NCBI RefSeq assembly: GCF_004745865.1
Contig: NZ_SRKZ01000009.1
Coordinates: forward strand, 98,518-162,517
Length of the DNA stretch: 64,000 nt
Direction: 5' to 3'
DNA from: Hymenobacter wooponensis
GTDB taxonomy: Bacteria; Bacteroidota; Bacteroidia; Cytophagales; Hymenobacteraceae
Positions 59,238 to 64,000 of the stretch are shown here, piece by piece. The position numbers were made by a program, and so were the translations under genes. Under the pieces are notes generated by a model. It saw nothing but the letters and a program-made list of their open reading frames with translations. It searched no databases and was not told where the DNA came from. Each line of letters begins with the position of its first letter. The stretch's first letter is position 1.

Positions 59238-60200
59238 TTGGTCGCTGCCATCCGCCTTCTTTTCCACCTGCTTTTCGCCCCTGGTCCCTTGCTGCCTTCC
59301 ATCCCGCTCACTGCCCCCCACGAGTTCACCACGCTCATCGACCACCGCCGGGTGCAGACGCTGGAGAAGTACGAGCTGAGCATCCTCGAAACGCTGGCCC
59401 CCGGTGACCAGGTAGCGCAGTCGTACAGCGACCTGGTGCTGACCAACATGCTGCGCGGCAAAAAAGTAATGCACCTGCGCGACCAGCAGGCCTTTGCCTA
59501 CCTGCCCGGCCATACCATGGTCGTGCCCCCAAACCTAAAAATGCTGATTGACTTCCCCGAGGCCTCTGACGAAACGCCAACTCAGTGCGTAGCCCTGGCC
59601 ATCGACCGGCTGCAAGTCATCGACACGGTCAATTACCTCAACGCGTTTTACCCGCGCACCGACGGCGAGCCGTGGCACCTCAGCCTCAGCCAGCACGCTT
59701 TTTATAACAACGAAGAGATTACAGCCCTCATCATCAAGCTAGTACGCATTGGCTTCGATGGTTCCCAGAACAAGGACATGCTGGCTGACTTTGCGGTGAA
59801 GGAGCTGCTGCTGCGCCTCATGCAGCTGCAGCGCCTGCACCTGACCGAGCACAACACGGCCGTGCTGGCCTCCTCCAACCGCTTTGCCCACACCCTGCAG
59901 TACATCAAGGAGAACCTGGCCCAGAAAATCAGTGTCGAGGAGCTGAGCACGCAGGCCTGCATGAGCCAAGCCAATTTCTTCCGCGCCTTCAAGCAGGAGT
60001 TCGGCCTCTCGCCCATCGACTACATCATCAAGGCCCGGATGCGGCTGGCCAAGCGCTGCCTGCAAAACCCTGCCATCAGCATTACCGAGATTTGCTTCAA
60101 GGCAGGCTTTAGCAACCTGGCCTACTTCACCCGCATGTTTCGACGGTTGGAGCACATGACGCCCACTGAATACCGGGCAATTAGCCAGGGCCACGCGTAA
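59238..60200 (+). CDS. AraC-family transcription regulator
   Basis: The open frame begins with TTG (59238-59240); the exact start is uncertain because no ATG is nearby, and the natural one may be GTG at a later position. Up to 320 residues with an N-terminal AraC sensor part (TTLIDHRRVQTLEKYELSIL, AYLPGHTMVVPPN) and a C-terminal AraC domain (VEELSTQACMSQANFFRAFK, then ITEICFKAGFSNLAYFTRMFRR). It is the divergent neighbour of none of the dehydrogenase genes, but lies just after fdhA and may regulate it. Confidence 0.85.
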   Translation: MVAAIRLLFHLLFAPGPLLPSIPLTAPHEFTTLIDHRRVQTLEKYELSILETLAPGDQVAQSYSDLVLTNMLRGKKVMHLRDQQAFAYLPGHTMVVPPNLKMLIDFPEASDETPTQCVALAIDRLQVIDTVNYLNAFYPRTDGEPWHLSLSQHAFYNNEEITALIIKLVRIGFDGSQNKDMLADFAVKELLLRLMQLQRLHLTEHNTAVLASSNRFAHTLQYIKENLAQKISVEELSTQACMSQANFFRAFKQEFGLSPIDYIIKARMRLAKRCLQNPAISITEICFKAGFSNLAYFTRMFRRLEHMTPTEYRAISQGHA

Positions 60201-60253
60201 GGGCAGCCGAGCAGGCGGCGCTGCCAGGGCGAAGCTCAGCCGCTTGGCAATGC

Positions 60254-60496
60254 TTATAGCTGCCGCCCCACACGGCTCAGCCATTCGGGCGTGCTACCCA
60301 GGTAAGAGGCAATAAAATGCTGCGGCACTTGCTGCGCGATACCGAGGTACTTGCGCAAAAAGTGCTGGTAAGGCTGGAAATTCGCAAAGCACTCATCGGT
60401 AAGCGGCATGTGAGCCTGCAAGTGTGCCCGCAGAAAGTGATAATCAGCCGGAGAATCCAGGCGCTGGAGGTAGTGAAAGCCATGAGTTTGCCACAC
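60254..60496 (-). pseudogene. Internally deleted Crp/Fnr-type regulator
   Basis: The 80-codon frame joins a typical Crp/Fnr N-terminus (MPLTDECFANFQPYQHFLRKY) directly to a typical C-terminus (QQVPQHFIASYLGSTPEWLSR), so the cyclic-nucleotide fold and most of the DNA-binding domain are absent. A natural protein of this family is about 190-200 residues. This is most simply an in-frame internal deletion of a Crp/Fnr gene. Confidence 0.6.
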
Positions 60497-60790
60497 TATA
60501 AGCCATGCACCACAGAACTACCGCCGTGTCAATGAAGGTGCAAAAAGCTAAAGCTTGGGCGTTGCAAACGAGTCGGAGTAGGTATGGTATTTTAAGATAT
60601 TATATAGTCATAAATAATTATTAAAAATCGAACTCAAACAGTCAATGAGATTCTGTATTAACTCACCCCAAATAGGTTGCAATGAGTAAACAACGTCGCT
60701 ACTTTGACCAGTAAAGACCTGATAAGATTCAGTTATCAGGTCCTAATCAAAACAGGGCCAAGGCTCTGTATTCATTACTTATCGCATTGG
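60497..60790. other. Intergenic stretch left of the IS element
   Basis: It holds a hairpin GACCTGATAA / TTATCAGGTC (60716-60725 and 60733-60742). No gene is seen. Confidence 0.5.
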
Positions 60791-61866
60791 TTAAGTAGCC
60801 ATACAGAAGTAAGCGTATAGTGCGCAATTGGTAGCTTGCGGCATGCGACGACCTGCCACCGAGTTGAGTTCGGAAGAAGTGACGTGTTTGGAAGCGTGCA
60901 GTCAGCACGGACCGCACCCGCGCATGCGGCGGCGGGCGCTGGCCGTGCTGGGCCACCACCGGGGCCAGACGTTGCCGCAACTGGCCGCGCTGTTTGCCGT
61001 GCGTTACGCGACGGTACACGGGTGGGTGCAGGCCTGGCACCGGGCCGGCCTGGCGGGGCTAGCCGAGGGCCGGCGCGCCGGACGGCCGCCCAAACTGGCC
61101 CCGGCGGCGCAAAAAAAATAGTCGCCTGGCTCGGGTCGGCCACCCAGCAGCTACGCCGGCTCGTGCCCCGCGTGGCAGCCGACCTGCAGGTGCGCGTAAG
61201 CGTGGGCACGCTGCGCCGGCTGGCGCGGCGGGCGGGCTATAGCTGGAAGCGCACCCGGCGTAGTCTCAAGGCGCGGCGCGACGCGGTGCTGTTCGGTTTT
61301 TTTCAGCAGGAGGTCCAGGCCCTGCACGCGCTGGAAGCGGCCGGCGCGCTGCGGGTCGTGTACGTAGACGAGTGCCGCTTCTCACGCCTGGCGCCGGTGC
61401 CCTATGCCTGGCAGGTGCGCGGGCAGGCGCCGGTCGCGCTGCCGGCCGAGCGCGGCGGCGGGGGCCACACCGTGCTGGGCTTGTGGCAGGCCAAGGCCCC
61501 GGGCCAGCCGCTGACCAGCTACGTGCTGCCCGGCGCGCTGACGGCCGACCTATTCGTGGCCGCGCTGGACGAGTACAGCCAAGCGCTGTCCGGTCCGACC
61601 GTGCTCGTGCTCGACAACGCCTCGGTGCACCGCGCCGCCTGCGTGCAGGCCCGCCACGGAGTGTGGGCCGCGCGCGGCTTGCGCTTACAATTCCTGCCTG
61701 CCTACTGCCCCGAGCTGAACCTGATCGAAATCCTCTGGCACCGCTGCAAGCACTACTGGCTCACCCCGGACGACTATCGCACCGAGCAAACCCTACGCGA
61801 CAAGCTCGACTACCTCATGCCCAGAGTCGGAACTGAGTATACGGTTACTTTTAGCTGACCACTTAA
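60791..61866 (+). mobile_element. IS630-family insertion sequence
   Basis: The transposase gene is framed by imperfect terminal inverted repeats of 29 bp, TTAAGTAGCC..CGTATA at 60791-60819 and its partner at 61838-61866 (22 of 29 positions match), giving about 1.08 kb. The right repeat overlaps the end of the transposase gene. IS630 elements insert at TA, but the target duplication is not certain here. Confidence 0.75.
60843..61858 (+). CDS. IS630-family transposase made by -1 frameshift
   Basis: The first frame runs from ATG at 60843 (MRRPATELSSEEVTCLEACS) and ends with a stop right after CAA AAA AAA (8 A residues, about 61111-61118). The second frame in -1 register continues as IVAWLGSATQQLRRL and holds the DDE core: VVYVDECRFSRL, VLVLDNASVHRA and CPELNLIEILWHR. 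A slip of -1 on the A run would join them into about 338 residues with an N-terminal helix-turn-helix. IS630 elements use such frameshifting, so the gene may be intact. Confidence 0.85.
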
Positions 61867-61952
61867 CCCCATTGCCCCACACTTTTTGATGCTCTCCCAA
61901 GAGTTCTGCAACAGCCACCCTCGTTTTACTAAACGGATAAACCTGACTTCAT

Positions 61953-61996
61953 GAAAACAGAAGCGCCGGTCCTTTGGGGCCGGCGCTTCTGTTTTC
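61953..61996. terminator. Bidirectional terminator hairpin right of the IS
   Basis: Perfect 17-bp arms (61953-61969 and 61980-61996) with GAAAACAG/CTGTTTTC ends, so A and T runs are present on both sides. Confidence 0.8.
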
Positions 61997-62060
61997 TCAC
62001 CAATCGCAAGGATTACTATCCACGGTTTCGGTTGTGGTGGTCGCCCGAGCGGACCACGCG

Positions 62061-62567
62061 CTAGCCCCGCTTTGGCTTTGAACCCTTGTTATTTGAGGTC
62101 ATTAAGTACACCACGCCGGCCGTCAGGGCGGCCACGGTACCGAGCTTAATGAAAAGACTCTTCTTGTCGTGTTTCCATTCGGAGTTGTACCCCTTCTCGG
62201 CCCAGATGTTGGGCACCGTGCCATGCGCCAGGTCATCCAGTAGGCCTTCCACCACATTCACCTTGTCGGCCATTACCAGGGGCAGCCAGTGGAGGTAGCT
62301 GTTTTCGCTGTACTTGAAGGCGAAGCGCCGAATCATGCCGCTCAGGCCCGAAGGGGGCACTGAGTTGCCGACCACGGCCGTGTAATCGGGCCGCTCGATG
62401 GAGTGCAGCACTTCCCGGTCGAGGACCTGTTGGGTGGGCCGCTCCCAGGAGCGGCCGTCGTGTTCCTCGCCGGTGCGGTGCCGGTTTGGATACGTGGGGT
62501 CGTTTTTGGGGTCGGCATCGATGCCCCAGCCGGGGATGTGGGCAAAATCTTGTGCGGTCTTTTTCAT
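62061..62567 (-). CDS. Conserved Bacteroidota protein next to alcohol dehydrogenase
   Basis: The start at 62567 (MKKTAQDFAHIPGWGIDADP) gives 168 residues. It has conserved SWERPTQQVLDREVLHSIER and VVGNSVPPSGLSGMIRRFAF segments, then a central helical part and one C-terminal membrane helix (LFIKLGTVAALTAGVVYLMT). I recognise it as a family commonly found beside the zinc-dependent dehydrogenase that starts just upstream. The function is unknown. Confidence 0.75.
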   Translation of the reverse strand: MKKTAQDFAHIPGWGIDADPKNDPTYPNRHRTGEEHDGRSWERPTQQVLDREVLHSIERPDYTAVVGNSVPPSGLSGMIRRFAFKYSENSYLHWLPLVMADKVNVVEGLLDDLAHGTVPNIWAEKGYNSEWKHDKKSLFIKLGTVAALTAGVVYLMTSNNKGSKPKRG

Positions 62568-62577
62568 GAGGCGCGGC

Positions 62578-63735
62578 TTAGCGATTAGCAGTGGGGGGGA
62601 TGAGGACCGTCTTGATGCAATTGTCAAGCCTAGCCGAAAAAATGTGGTAGCCTTCGGCGACTTCCTCCAAGGGAATGCGGTGGGTTATTAACAAGCTGGG
62701 CTTGAGGATGCCGTTCATCACGTGGTCAATCATGCGGGGCAGGTGGCGCTTCACCGAGGCCTGGTTAGCCCGAATGGTCAGGCCCTTGTTGAGCACGTTG
62801 CCGATGGGGATGAGATTGTCGGTCGGGCCGTACACGCCCACAATGGAAATTACGCCGCCTTTCCGCACCGCGTTGATGGCCCAGTGCAGCGCCGTAGCCG
62901 AGCCGCCCTGGAGCAGCAACTTGCGCCCGGTGATGGTTTGCATGACGTTGCCTTCGGCCTCGGCCCCCACGGCATCGATGCAGGCATCGGGGCCAATCCA
63001 ATCGGTGATTTTCTTCAGGAACATGACCGGGTCGTCCATGTCGGTCCGGAAGTTGTAGGCTTCGCACTTGGCGAAATTCTTGGCAAATTCCAGCCGGTAG
63101 TCGTACTGGTCGATGATGATGACGCGGCCTGCGCCGAACAGCCAGCAGCACCGCGCCGCCATAATGCCCACCGGCCCCGCGCCAAACACCACCACCGTAT
63201 CGCCGGGCTGAATGCCGGCCATTTCGGCGGCCTGGTAGCCGGTTGGCGTGATGTCGGTGAGCAGCACGGCGTCGTCGAGGTCCATGCCCGCCGGAATCAC
63301 CGTGGGGCCGAAATTGGCGTAGGGTACCCGGGCGTATTCGGCCTGGCCGCCGTTGTGGCCGCCCCCGGTATGCGAATACCCCAAAAAGCCGCCACCGGCC
63401 GTAGACTCGGAATTAGATTCGTAGCAGTTGCCGTACATGCCCTGCTTGCAGCAGATACACCGCCCGCAGGCAATGTTGAACGGCACCATCACCCGGTCGC
63501 CCACTTTCACCTCGGTCACCTCGGAGCCAATCTCCACGATTTCCCCAATGAATTCATGGCCAAACGTCATGCCGACGCGGGTGTCCGGCACATTGCCGTT
63601 GTACAAGTGCAGGTCGGACCCGCAAATGCACGTGCGCAAAACCTTCACAATCGCATCCTCGGGATGCAAAATTTCGGGCATGGGTTTTTGAACGGCGCGG
63701 ACCCTTCTGGGGCCCCGGAAATCCATTGCTAACAT
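62578..63735 (-). CDS. Zinc-dependent alcohol dehydrogenase (formaldehyde dehydrogenase-like)
   Basis: From the ATG at 63735 the protein has 385 residues. It has CICGSDLHLYNG, MTFGHEFIGEIV, the structural Zn site IACGRCICCKQGMYGNC, and the NAD site VVFGAGPVGIMAARCCWLFG. It belongs to the threonine/formaldehyde dehydrogenase branch of medium-chain dehydrogenases. The small protein gene follows 10 nt later and the two form an operon. The substrate is probably an alcohol or formaldehyde adduct. Confidence 0.9.
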   Translation of the reverse strand: MLAMDFRGPRRVRAVQKPMPEILHPEDAIVKVLRTCICGSDLHLYNGNVPDTRVGMTFGHEFIGEIVEIGSEVTEVKVGDRVMVPFNIACGRCICCKQGMYGNCYESNSESTAGGGFLGYSHTGGGHNGGQAEYARVPYANFGPTVIPAGMDLDDAVLLTDITPTGYQAAEMAGIQPGDTVVVFGAGPVGIMAARCCWLFGAGRVIIIDQYDYRLEFAKNFAKCEAYNFRTDMDDPVMFLKKITDWIGPDACIDAVGAEAEGNVMQTITGRKLLLQGGSATALHWAINAVRKGGVISIVGVYGPTDNLIPIGNVLNKGLTIRANQASVKRHLPRMIDHVMNGILKPSLLITHRIPLEEVAEGYHIFSARLDNCIKTVLIPPTANR

Positions 63736-64000
63736 GGGAAGACGCTTTAAAAAGTGGAAAGAATGACTGGTCAGTAGTACTCCCATCGCGTTCTTAAGTT
63801 GCCTCCACCGCCCAAATCCGTGGAAAATATCGCGCGTGACGGCTGGACTACTGGCCTTGGTTAAAAGTTTGGTCGACAGGGCGTACGCATCAAAACTAAG
63901 ACGCTGTCTTGAGGGCTGACCTTTGTCTTGTTAGACATCGTTAAGCACTTCATGCTCAGCCAACTCCTTGTCTCATTCGCTACGCTACCGGACCCACGTT
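63736..64000. other. Right end of the window without a supported gene
   Basis: The sequence upstream of the dehydrogenase shows no complete gene. A promoter for the dehydrogenase is expected here but I see no TAnnTTTG at a usual distance. Confidence 0.35.

Overview
The window looks like chromosome, or a large accessory region, of a GC-rich member of the Bacteroidota, most like Hymenobacter or a close relative. The evidence is a type IX secretion sorting domain on the amylase, several promoters with the Bacteroidota -7 element TAnnTTTG, weak Shine-Dalgarno use, and families typical of this phylum (DUF6122, DUF4396, DUF6428). The assignment is inferred from gene content and promoter style, without any rRNA. 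I saw no tRNA, rRNA or CRISPR array.

Positions 1-6280 hold a minus-strand anti-phage operon of the HORMA/Trip13 (type III) CBASS kind. In transcription order it encodes an AAA+ ATPase, a subtilisin-like (S8) peptidase, a CD-NTase, a bacterial HORMA protein, a Trip13-like AAA+ remodeller, and a protein cut by the left edge that looks like a SMODS-associated NUDIX protein. No nuclease effector is visible, so the S8 peptidase/AAA+ pair is the candidate killing module. The peptidase reading frame is broken by one extra base in a 7-C tract directly after its catalytic serine motif. Three direct repeats spaced 20-21 bp lie over the operon's promoter. This is the most interesting system in the window.

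Positions 6.5-38.6 kb form a copper/heavy-metal island. It contains a TonB-dependent receptor, a MORN-repeat lipoprotein-like gene, a bestrophin, a multicopper oxidase fused to a CopB-like barrel, a DUF2231 protein with a Met/His-rich tail, a small copper chaperone and a Csp-type copper storage protein. A long minus-strand operon follows with an RND efflux system, metal-binding exported proteins and an HMA-AraC regulator. On the plus strand are a CopA P-type ATPase, a cupredoxin, a second HMA-AraC regulator, DUF305, DUF6122 and DUF4396. A short sequence close to CTGGAAATTATGYAAG recurs upstream of many of these genes and may be a shared operator. A T9SS-exported alpha-amylase with a 15-bp tandem repeat upstream sits inside the island.

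Positions 38.7-44.7 kb hold a four-gene cassette of unknown role (nuclease-like protein, DUF4209/HEPN-like protein, and a pair of small conserved proteins), followed by a HipBA toxin-antitoxin pair with a 23-bp-arm operator over its promoter. Positions 44.8-49.9 kb hold two metal(loid) resistance units facing each other: ArsR-MerTP-small Cys-rich proteins on the plus strand, and ArsR-DUF6428-phosphoesterase-GNAT-ACR3 on the minus strand, with clear palindromic operators and one shared terminator region.

Positions 50-55.3 kb are bounded by a truncated Tn3-family transposase and a serine resolvase, and carry a GNAT-PIN-ASCH-like fusion plus an ASCH protein (possible toxin-antitoxin or RNA-targeting module) and an epimerase. 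The rest (55.4-64 kb) has two AraC regulators, a monooxygenase, a GlcG/HbpS-like protein, two zinc-dependent formaldehyde/alcohol dehydrogenases, an internally deleted Crp/Fnr gene and an IS630-family element whose transposase needs a -1 frameshift at an A8 tract.
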